Assembly: GCA_021811505.1 (NCBI GenBank)
Contig: JAJZOM010000289.1
Coordinates: 1-8,138, forward strand
Origin: Thermoplasmata archaeon
GTDB taxonomy: Archaea > Thermoplasmatota > Thermoplasmata > Thermoplasmatales > Thermoplasmataceae
Length of the DNA: 8,138 nucleotides
Reading direction: 5' to 3'
Shown in pieces: positions 1 through 4,925 of the stretch. Each line of letters begins with the position of its first letter. The stretch's first letter is position 1. The translations under genes and the position numbers were made by a program. The notes under the pieces were generated by a model. That model was given only the letters and a program-made list of their open reading frames with translations, had not been told where the DNA came from and did no database searches.

Positions 1-539
1 TCATTCAGGTTTGCCTTCCTGATTGCAGCGACCTGACCGTCCATCATTCCGCTCGGTGCCACAACATCCACTCCTGCATCAGCATAACTCACCGCAATTT
101 TCTGGTATATTTCCAGAGTGGAATCATTGTCGACGTACCCGTCTACAACGAGGCCGCACTGTCCGTTGTCGGTATATTCACACAGGCAGAGATCGGCATA
201 GGTGATCATGTCAAGGTTATCCCTGATGTAGCTGATCGTTTTCTGGACCAGCCCTTCATTGCTGTAGGAAGACGATCCGGTCCTGTCCTTCACTTTCGGG
301 ATGCCGAACAGGAGTACACCCTTCACCCCTATGTCTGAAAGATGCTTAAGATACTGCTTCGCAGAATCAAAGTCATGCCTGAAGATGTCAGGCATCCCCG
401 GGATCTGGTTCTTTCCCTTATGGGTTTCATCGAGAAATACGGGCATTATAAGCTTTTCAGTCCTGATTGAGAACTCGCTCAGCACGTCCCTGATATTCTG
501 ATCCAGTCTCAGCCTTCGTAGTCTTATCTCTGGAAACAT
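1..539 (-). CDS. hemB: Porphobilinogen synthase (delta-aminolevulinic acid dehydratase), N-terminal part
   Basis: This enzyme condenses two 5-aminolevulinate molecules into porphobilinogen in cytosolic tetrapyrrole (heme/siroheme) synthesis. The first 179 residues are present; the window edge removes the rest. The N-terminus MFPEIRLRRLR matches the usual 'FP..R.RR.R' opening of the family. The metal site is visible as Cys118, Cys120 and Cys128 in DLCLCEYTDNGQCG, which points to the zinc-dependent type rather than the Mg-only type with Asp/Ala replacements. APSGMMDGQV at 161-170 is another family signature. By family knowledge the two Schiff-base lysines lie further on, beyond the edge, so catalytic completeness cannot be judged. 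The ATG at 539-537 is chosen because it starts the conserved N-terminus; no Shine-Dalgarno sequence precedes it, and a TTAAAT box centred about 25 nt upstream suggests leaderless translation. Identity is near certain. Confidence 0.96.
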   Translation of the reverse strand, partial: MFPEIRLRRLRLDQNIRDVLSEFSIRTEKLIMPVFLDETHKGKNQIPGMPDIFRHDFDSAKQYLKHLSDIGVKGVLLFGIPKVKDRTGSSSYSNEGLVQKTISYIRDNLDMITYADLCLCEYTDNGQCGLVVDGYVDNDSTLEIYQKIAVSYADAGVDVVAPSGMMDGQVAAIRKANLN

Positions 540-575
540 AAAGCATAAATGCAGACCAGAATTTAACGCTTGGTA
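540..575. promoter_or_regulatory. Compact divergent promoter between hemB and the 124-residue gene
   Basis: Only 36 bp separate the two facing-away ATG codons. On the plus strand CATAAATG at 544-551 lies about 28 nt before ATG 576. On the minus strand GTTAAATTC (567-559) lies about 25 nt before the hemB ATG at 539. Both distances fit an archaeal TATA box placed for transcription starting at or next to the start codon. The two boxes are about 10 bp apart, so two initiation complexes could hardly sit there together. Promoter function is inferred from spacing and base content only. Confidence 0.55.
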
Positions 576-950
576 ATGATGATAAGATTCGACACAGAAG
601 CATTCGGCGAGGTGCTCCTCACGCAGGAGTACGTGGAGTATCTTCTCTCCACAGCAGATTCAGAAGACGGGATGATCGCCAGTGTCCGGGAGGGCATCGC
701 AAAGGAAATTCGAGGAGGAATCAGCGATTTTGACATAAGCTTTGATATCAACAGCAACCGGGTTGGGGTTATTGTCAAGGTCAGGACGGCAAACCTGAGT
801 GAGAATATAGGGGATGTACTGAATTCACTGGCATTAGGCCTGACCGCTCTTCTAAAGGATGCCATACTCTTCCAGATCAGGAGAAATGAAGATTACAGAT
901 TCCCACGCATAAAGGAACTGTCGATCAGGAAAATTCCGGAGAATAACTAG
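576..950 (+). CDS. Conserved-looking hypothetical protein, about 124 residues
   Basis: I do not recognise this family. The product is a small soluble protein with no signal peptide, membrane segment, cysteine cluster or nucleotide-binding motif. By eye it has an acidic N-terminal part likely to be helical (FDTEAFGEVLLTQEYVEYLL), a central alternating stretch likely to form beta strands (DFDISFDINSNRVGVIVKV), then a long amphipathic helix around DVLNSLALGLTALLKDAIL and a basic tail. The frame could open at TTG 570, ATG 576 or ATG 579; 576 is preferred because it lies about 28 nt after a TATA-like box and no Shine-Dalgarno sequence is present, so the mRNA is probably leaderless. It is divergent from hemB and ends in a 4-bp tail-to-tail overlap with the ATPase gene. 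Regular codon use and tight packing support a real gene. A link to hemB through the shared promoter is only a guess. Confidence 0.75.
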   Translation: MMIRFDTEAFGEVLLTQEYVEYLLSTADSEDGMIASVREGIAKEIRGGISDFDISFDINSNRVGVIVKVRTANLSENIGDVLNSLALGLTALLKDAILFQIRRNEDYRFPRIKELSIRKIPENN

Positions 951-2404
951 ACCACGATGGAAAGCTTAATTTCAGGCCATTTATCGCTGTCCCTATCAAT
1001 AGACGCCACATAGAGGCTTGAGGTGTTGGAGTTCATCATGACATAACCGTTCACATCATTCACATGGATTGTGTAACCGGCATAGTGGTAAATTTTCTTG
1101 TATTCTTCATCGTCTGCAATGATTATTATTATTCCAGAGGGCCGGACGCTGTTTATTATTGTCGACAGATCACCGAAGAAGCTCTCCCCGTAAGTGAACC
1201 TGAGGAAGTCTGAGGAGAAGATGTACACATTGGGCTTCTTGGAATTTGTAAGGTAATAGTCAAGAACATCCCTTGGAAGGTCCTCAAGCATGCTCTTTCC
1301 TCCGATGTTGATTATGAAAGGACTTGTTTTGTCTGTTCTTTCAACTGTGACATAATGCTTCAGCCACTCCGGATCGAGTGTGTTAACAAAAATCTTTGAG
1401 CTCTCGTAGTTGCTGCTTGTGGCATCCACAACTCCACGTCCGTTTGATGCGGTGAACTTTATGATATTATTCTTGATCAGGTTAACATAATTGTCCACAG
1501 AGTTCGACTGCGTCTCCCTGTGAAGCATCAGCACCGATCCAAGAGGTATCTTGTCGGTTCCAGTGTACAGCAGTTTTGACAGTTCCGGTATTCCCAGAGA
1601 AACCTCAAACTGCTTCTCATCAGGTTTCCTGATATTCTTGACCCTTGATGGCGGGTATGTGATCACCTCCCTGTTGAACGAGTGAAATCTTCCGTTTTCA
1701 AGTGAGTACAGGTACATTGGGCTTGATCCTATGGAAACACCCCTGAGTTTTTCAATGGTCACTGTGCGGACGAGGAAATTCTTTGTCAGGGAGTAATTCA
1801 TCTTTATTACGCCATCTGCATAATAATCAAGAGTTGTATCCTTGTCTGCTTCCATAATCATGATTATATTGGCGCCAGAATTTTCCACCAGGTCCTTCTG
1901 GATGACTGAAAATAATATGGACGGATCCAGATCGTATTTTTCAGCTAGCGCCTCTATGGAGTCTACCACAACTACTGGAAACTTGTTTATGTTGTCGCTG
2001 ACAAATCGGTAGAGCGTTTCAAGCTCTGGGAGAATTTCCTGTATATTCATGACCAATCCAGGTTCTCCGCTTGCGGCAAATGATTTTGACACTCTCCCCT
2101 CCTCAATCATCTTTTCCAGCCGGTTAAAATTGTCGCGAAAAGCCTCGGTCATCTCTCCAGACTGCCTGTTCCTCTCACCTGTGTTAGAGGCGAAATCAGT
2201 TATCCAGGGGAATTTATTTTTCAGGGGATCTACAGAAAATCTGGTGGTTATGTAGTATGCAGGGGAGGTCTCTCTTATTGTGTCAATCAGCTCCAGTGCA
2301 AAAGTGGTTTTACCCGATCCCGGTTTGCCTTTTATGATAAGGGATGCACCAAATGGTTGCTTAAGAAAGTCATTGAATATGTCAAGCAGTATATCATTCA
2401 ACAT
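947..2404 (-). CDS. GvpD-like RecA/KaiC-superfamily ATPase with a degenerate second domain
   Basis: The product has 485 residues. The N-terminal RecA-like domain (about 1-230) has a Walker A loop GKPGSGKTT at 26-34, a Walker B strand FPVVVVDSIEAL at 142-153 with Asp148, and a KaiC-type end pattern (DGVIKM, then IEKLRGVSIG near 217-226). The opening FGASLIIKGKPGSGKTT, followed by ITTRFSVDPLKNKFPW, resembles the GvpD P-loop group, which also occurs in archaea without gas vesicles. A second KaiC-like module starts near 268 (LGIPELSKLL, then IPLGSVLML at 286-294), but where the P-loop should follow it reads HRETQSNS, so this domain probably cannot bind ATP in the usual way. A regulatory or signalling role is likely by family; the partner is unknown. 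No gvp gene is in the window, so a gas-vesicle function is not claimed. The ATG has only a distant GGAG (14-nt gap) and follows a small upstream ORF. Confidence 0.85.
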   Translation of the reverse strand: MLNDILLDIFNDFLKQPFGASLIIKGKPGSGKTTFALELIDTIRETSPAYYITTRFSVDPLKNKFPWITDFASNTGERNRQSGEMTEAFRDNFNRLEKMIEEGRVSKSFAASGEPGLVMNIQEILPELETLYRFVSDNINKFPVVVVDSIEALAEKYDLDPSILFSVIQKDLVENSGANIIMIMEADKDTTLDYYADGVIKMNYSLTKNFLVRTVTIEKLRGVSIGSSPMYLYSLENGRFHSFNREVITYPPSRVKNIRKPDEKQFEVSLGIPELSKLLYTGTDKIPLGSVLMLHRETQSNSVDNYVNLIKNNIIKFTASNGRGVVDATSSNYESSKIFVNTLDPEWLKHYVTVERTDKTSPFIINIGGKSMLEDLPRDVLDYYLTNSKKPNVYIFSSDFLRFTYGESFFGDLSTIINSVRPSGIIIIIADDEEYKKIYHYAGYTIHVNDVNGYVMMNSNTSSLYVASIDRDSDKWPEIKLSIVV

Positions 2405-2407
2405 TGG

Positions 2408-2452
2408 TTATGTCACTTCTCCTAAAGTTATTGCCTCTAAATTATTCAACAT
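2408..2452 (-). CDS. Possible upstream mini-ORF (14 codons) before the GvpD-like ATPase
   Basis: ATG at 2452-2450 opens a 14-codon frame (MLNNLEAITLGEVT) that stops at TAA 2410-2408, three bases before the ATPase ATG. Its first nine bases, ATGTTGAAT, are the same as those of the ATPase gene. A TTTATCTTA box at 2483-2475 lies about 27 nt upstream, so it could be a leaderless start. It may be a translated leader or chance; nothing shows that the peptide itself matters. Confidence 0.25.
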   Translation of the reverse strand: MLNNLEAITLGEVT

Positions 2453-2474
2453 TTTGTATCTATGCACGCATTAC

Positions 2475-2500
2475 TAAGATAAAGTGTTGCTATATAAATC
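2475..2500 (-). promoter_or_regulatory. Candidate promoter of the GvpD-like ATPase
   Basis: Read on the minus strand, GATTTATATA (2500-2491) is the best TATA box upstream of the ATPase gene and would place transcription start near 2469, giving a leader of about 65 nt. A second box, TTTATCTTA (2483-2475), would start transcription near the mini-ORF ATG at 2452. The first box is also a good TATA box on the plus strand (TATATAAAT), so it may serve both directions. Assigned from spacing and sequence only. Confidence 0.45.
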
Positions 2501-2520
2501 TAAGTATCATGGTTTGAGCG

Positions 2521-2631
2521 ATGCAATACCAAGCCACAGAAAAACAAAGTGCCCCCTATTTTAGTGAATATTATTACTTGCAATTTAATTGTCGGACAAT
2601 AAGCGGTATTGGGGGACATCTAACGTATTGA
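2521..2631 (+). CDS. Possible small ORF, 36 residues, unrecognised
   Basis: ATG 2521 to TGA 2631 encodes 36 residues, starting MQYQATEKQSAPYF and rich in tyrosine, with one cysteine and no membrane segment. I recognise nothing in it. The reason to list it is the TATATAAA box at 2491-2498, centred about 26 nt before the ATG, the spacing seen for the likely leaderless genes of this window. There is no Shine-Dalgarno sequence. The reading frame also contains the 13-bp palindrome at 2588-2600, so the DNA may instead make a structured RNA or be a binding site. Chance is a real possibility at this length. Confidence 0.2.
   Translation: MQYQATEKQSAPYFSEYYYLQFNCRTISGIGGHLTY
2588..2600. repeat. Perfect 13-bp odd palindrome, possible operator or RNA hairpin
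   Basis: ATTGTC and GACAAT are exact inverted copies around a single central G. A CGGACA half-site recurs inverted as TGTCCG at 2662-2667. Such a site could bind a dimeric regulator or form a short hairpin. The function is not shown. Confidence 0.4.
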
Positions 2632-2653
2632 ATACTGCATAAATAATAGTATT
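2631..2653. repeat. 6-bp inverted repeats flanking a TATA-like box
   Basis: AATACT (2631-2636) and AGTATT (2648-2653) are exact inverted copies with an 11-bp spacer that holds CATAAATA (2638-2645). This TATA-like box lies about 29 nt before ATG 2671 of a 13-codon ORF. The layout would suit repressor control of a promoter, but both the promoter and the ORF are weakly supported. Confidence 0.3.
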
Positions 2654-2967
2654 TGGCGAGCTGTCCGGTTATGAATAATCTAACAGGTTCAAAGAACGCT
2701 GAACTCTCTTAAGGTGTTTCGTTGCAAATAGGCGGAGTAAAAGAAAACAGGTTGTGAATATTCTTAGCAGGTCAGTGAAGGAATAACAGAAGAAGCCAAA
2801 AATCTGGCAGGAATATAAAAACGGTGATTATTTAATTACGCCGTAAAAAGACTGAAGTCCATTACTCGTCAAACACCAGAATTTATTATGAAGCATTTCC
2901 GGATCGATTTATGATTGGTCCCTGCACCTTAAGATTTCTTCAACTTTAGTTCAAAGCAAAAGAAAGA

Positions 2968-2976
2968 TTAAATATA
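2968..2976 (+). promoter_or_regulatory. TATA box of the 5S rRNA gene
   Basis: TTAAATATA lies about 23 nt (centre to first base) before the 5S 5' end, preceded by a purine-rich GCAAAAGAAAG that could serve as the BRE, where TFB binds. It is the only well-placed TATA box upstream of the 5S gene. Confidence 0.6.
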
Positions 2977-2994
2977 ATGCAACAATACTCACTC

Positions 2995-3117
2995 GGTGAC
3001 GGCCATAACAATGGTGAAACACCAGGTCTCATTCCGAACCCGACGGTAAAGGCCATTGTGTATTGTATGTGTACTATCTTCCGCGAGGGGATGGGAAGTG
3101 CAATTCGCTGTCACCAC
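2995..3117 (+). rRNA. 5S ribosomal RNA, stand-alone gene
   Basis: The terminal helix is closed by GGTGAC (2995-3000) and GTCACC (3110-3115). Helix II pairs ACAATGG (3008-3014) with CCATTGT (3053-3059). Between them lies the conserved loop text ATTCCGAACCCGACGGTAAAGG, in two parts here: ATTCCGAACCC (3031-3041) and GACGGTAAAGG (3042-3052). The 3' half has the usual CCGCGAGGGGATGGGAAG pattern of archaeal 5S. The length of about 122 nt is normal. No 16S or 23S is nearby in the window, in keeping with the unlinked rRNA genes known in Thermoplasma. The exact ends may be off by one to three bases. Confidence 0.95.
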
Positions 3118-3126
3118 TTTTCTTTT
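3118..3126 (+). terminator. Oligo-T terminator downstream of 5S
   Basis: TTTTCTTTTT follows the closing helix of the 5S RNA within two or three bases. Archaeal RNA polymerase commonly stops at such T-runs without a further hairpin. The C that interrupts the run may allow some read-through into the gene that starts at 3144. Confidence 0.55.
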
Positions 3127-3129
3127 TAT

Positions 3130-3135
3130 AGGTGA
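3130..3135 (+). promoter_or_regulatory. Shine-Dalgarno sequence of the phosphatase gene
   Basis: AGGTGA matches the archaeal 16S 3' end (complement GGAGGTGA) and lies 8 nt before ATG 3144. It fixes the start and shows that the mRNA has a leader, unlike the probable leaderless genes nearby. Confidence 0.7.
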
Positions 3136-3143
3136 GGGTTTAA

Positions 3144-3737
3144 ATGGATTCATCTCTAAGACTGGTTTTTCTAATAAGGCACGGGCAGACCGAATGGAAT
3201 CACCAGGGAAGATGGCAGGGTCACATTGGGCCAGGACTGAATCTCAAAGGGATAGAACAGATCAGATCTGCAGCGGAAAGATTGAAGAAATTCAGGATTG
3301 AAACCATCGTGAGCAGCGATACCTTAAGGGCAAGGGAATCGGCCGCGATACTGGGAGAATATCTCAACACAGGAACAATAATTTACGATGAAAAACTGCG
3401 TGAGAGAATGATGGGAAATCTTGCAGGTCTGACAGAGGCAGAGATACTTCGCATGCATCCGGAGATTTTCCTGACAAAAGGATTGCTGGGAAAATACAAC
3501 ATAGAAGACTCTGAGCAGTGGGAAAAATTCGTTCAAAGATCAAGATCAGCCTTTCTCGAGATCACACAGAAACACGAGGGAAATATTGTCATTATGACCC
3601 ATGGCGGTGTCATAGACCAGATGATTATTCTGATAACTGGAAATGAAACTTATCCAATAGTTCCCAACGGGAATATAACATCAATAGAGGAAGAGATATC
3701 CTCAAGAATAATGAGAATGCTACAATATTCGCTATGA
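3144..3737 (+). CDS. Histidine phosphatase / phosphoglycerate mutase-like protein
   Basis: This 197-residue cytosolic protein belongs to the branch-1 histidine phosphatase superfamily. The phosphate pocket is complete: LIRHGQTEWN with Arg12 and the nucleophile His13, SSDTLRARESA with Arg62 (57-67), the acid Glu87 in LRERMMGNLAG, and the second histidine His153 in VIMTHGGVI. The length fits small 2,3-bisphosphoglycerate-dependent mutases, alpha-ribazole phosphatases (CobC) and broad-specificity sugar-phosphate phosphatases; sequence alone does not separate these, so no gene symbol is given. The start is set by AGGTGA 8 nt upstream. The gene lies 26 bp behind the 5S gene; the nearest TATA-like text (TTTTTATA, 3122-3129) is too close to the ATG to serve it, so read-through from the 5S promoter is a likely source of mRNA. 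It ends 39 bp before trpS, which has its own promoter. Confidence 0.9.
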   Translation: MDSSLRLVFLIRHGQTEWNHQGRWQGHIGPGLNLKGIEQIRSAAERLKKFRIETIVSSDTLRARESAAILGEYLNTGTIIYDEKLRERMMGNLAGLTEAEILRMHPEIFLTKGLLGKYNIEDSEQWEKFVQRSRSAFLEITQKHEGNIVIMTHGGVIDQMIILITGNETYPIVPNGNITSIEEEISSRIMRMLQYSL

Positions 3738-3744
3738 CTTAAAA

Positions 3745-3753
3745 CTTTTAACC
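3745..3753 (+). promoter_or_regulatory. TATA box of trpS (leaderless promoter)
   Basis: CTTTTAACC, preceded by an A-rich BRE-like AAAA, is centred about 28 nt before the trpS ATG at 3777. With no Shine-Dalgarno sequence in the 39-bp gap, transcription probably starts at or within a base or two of the ATG. Confidence 0.55.
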
Positions 3754-3776
3754 TACCTCTGATTCACCATAAATCT

Positions 3777-4925
3777 ATGCAAAAGAAAACTGCCGCGAAT
3801 TCAAACGGCGAAGGTGATCCCGTTTCGCTGGAAGCCGACAACAACAAACTGGTTGAGGACTTTGGTGCCAAATCTATTTCTGGTATCGAGCAGATACCCG
3901 ATTTCTATACTTTCAATAATGGTCTTATAGTTTCTCACAGGGATTTTGACAAATTCATGAATAAGATGAACTCAGGAGAAAGGAGCGCCATTGTCTCCGG
4001 GTTCAATGCAAGCTCTTCGCCACACCTTGCCCACCTAGCAGTGTTCGACACCAACCTGATGTTCCAGCAGAAGTACGGAGCAGAGGTATTCATTCCCATC
4101 TCTGACGATGAAAGTTACGTTTCCGGGAAGATAAAATCACAGGCTGAGGGCCTGAAAAAATCACTGGTAATTGCAAGGAGTATGGTCGCCCTTGGTTTCG
4201 ACACAAGGAAGACCAGAATCATAATAGATCAGCTTTACACCAACATATACAACTTCGCCATACAGCTTTCAAGATCGGTCACGCTTTCAACCGTAAAGGC
4301 AAGCTACGGCTATGCATCCGATAAAAACATAGGCATGCACTTCTACCCTGCCGTTCAGTCTGCGCACATCCTGCTCCCGAACCACTTCGGAATAAAAAAT
4401 GTGCTCGTGCCCATCGGACCTGACGAGGATCCGCACATACGCATTTGCAGGGATATCGCTGAATTGTATGGTTATAGAAAACCTGCTGTAATTCATTCAA
4501 GATTTCTACCCGGTATAGATGGTAAGAAGATGTCAAAGTCAAAGGATAATGCAATATTCCTTCTGGAGGACGAAAAGATCATCAGAAAGAAGATTATGAA
4601 CGCCTTCAGCGGCGGGCAGGCATCCATAGAAGAGCACAGGCGCATTGGAGGTAACCCTGAAGTTGATGTTCCATTTATATACCTCAGGAGCTATTTCCTC
4701 ACACCGTCAGAATCCAGCAGGATAGAGGAGGAATACAGATCAGGGAAGTTACTAAGCGGGGAGATGAAGAATCTCCTTGTGGAGAAAACCAATGAGAGAC
4801 TGCGTGTGTTCCGTCATAATTATTCAAAAACACGGCCGGAGGATCTGAAGAAGATTATGCTCCTGAATGACCACACGGATATTGAAAAAATAATGGAAGA
4901 ATCAGGAGTTTTTGAAAAGGGTTAA
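3777..4925 (+). CDS. trpS: Tryptophanyl-tRNA synthetase, archaeal/eukaryal type
   Basis: This class I synthetase charges tRNA-Trp with tryptophan using ATP. It has 382 residues, a normal length for archaeal TrpRS. In order: an N-terminal extension with NNGLIVSHRDFDKF (47-60), the HIGH-equivalent motif SSSPHLAHL (79-87), FIPISDDESYVSGKI in the Rossmann fold, the GPDEDPHIRICRDIAELYGY stretch, KMSKS at 251-255 (GKKMSKS), and AFSGGQASIEEHRRIGGNPE, split here only by listing, with DVPFIYLRSYFL, which are typical of archaeal/eukaryal TrpRS rather than TyrRS. The odd point is Ala85 in place of the nearly invariant Gly of HxGH (codon GCC instead of GGC). The start ATG lies about 28 nt after a TATA box and lacks a Shine-Dalgarno sequence, suggesting a leaderless mRNA. 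The stop TAA overlaps the mtnA stop on the other strand within the palindrome TTAA (4922-4925). Confidence 0.93.
   Translation: MQKKTAANSNGEGDPVSLEADNNKLVEDFGAKSISGIEQIPDFYTFNNGLIVSHRDFDKFMNKMNSGERSAIVSGFNASSSPHLAHLAVFDTNLMFQQKYGAEVFIPISDDESYVSGKIKSQAEGLKKSLVIARSMVALGFDTRKTRIIIDQLYTNIYNFAIQLSRSVTLSTVKASYGYASDKNIGMHFYPAVQSAHILLPNHFGIKNVLVPIGPDEDPHIRICRDIAELYGYRKPAVIHSRFLPGIDGKKMSKSKDNAIFLLEDEKIIRKKIMNAFSGGQASIEEHRRIGGNPEVDVPFIYLRSYFLTPSESSRIEEEYRSGKLLSGEMKNLLVEKTNERLRVFRHNYSKTRPEDLKKIMLLNDHTDIEKIMEESGVFEKG

Larger units (their letters stand above)
2453..2967. other. AT-rich intergenic region with inverted repeats and possible decayed coding sequence
   Basis: About 515 bp hold no convincing gene. 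It is visibly richer in A and T than the flanking genes. Visible contents: a 36-codon ORF (2521-2631); a 13-bp odd palindrome (2588-2600); GC-rich complementary arms CCCCC 2552-2556 and GGGGG 2611-2615; repeats flanking a TATA-like box (2631-2653); a 13-codon ORF (2671-2712); and a hairpin with arms ACGGTG 2821-2826 and CGCCGT 2839-2844, followed on the minus strand by a T-run. Short open stretches change frame near 2712 and 2783 and continue to a stop at 2914, which could be a broken gene, but AT-rich DNA also gives these by chance. No SRP RNA or RNase P RNA signature was seen. Confidence 0.6.

Noticed and set aside
563..865. A 100-codon frame on the minus strand opposite the 124-residue gene
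   Set aside because: The plus-strand gene has the better promoter spacing and protein composition; the antisense frame is serine- and arginine-rich without a motif.
947..2404. Gas-vesicle function for the GvpD-like ATPase
   Set aside because: No gvpA or other gas-vesicle gene is in the window, and GvpD-like ATPases also occur in archaea without gas vesicles.
2453..2990. Insertion sequence or CRISPR in the long intergenic region
   Set aside because: There is no transposase-like protein, no target-site duplication with matching terminal repeats (ATGCAATACC and the inverted AATACTGCAT match only partly), and no regularly spaced repeats.
3056..3301. An 81-codon frame crossing the 5S 3' half and the phosphatase start
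   Set aside because: It overlaps the 5S gene and the conserved RHG region in another frame; no promoter or ribosome site supports it.
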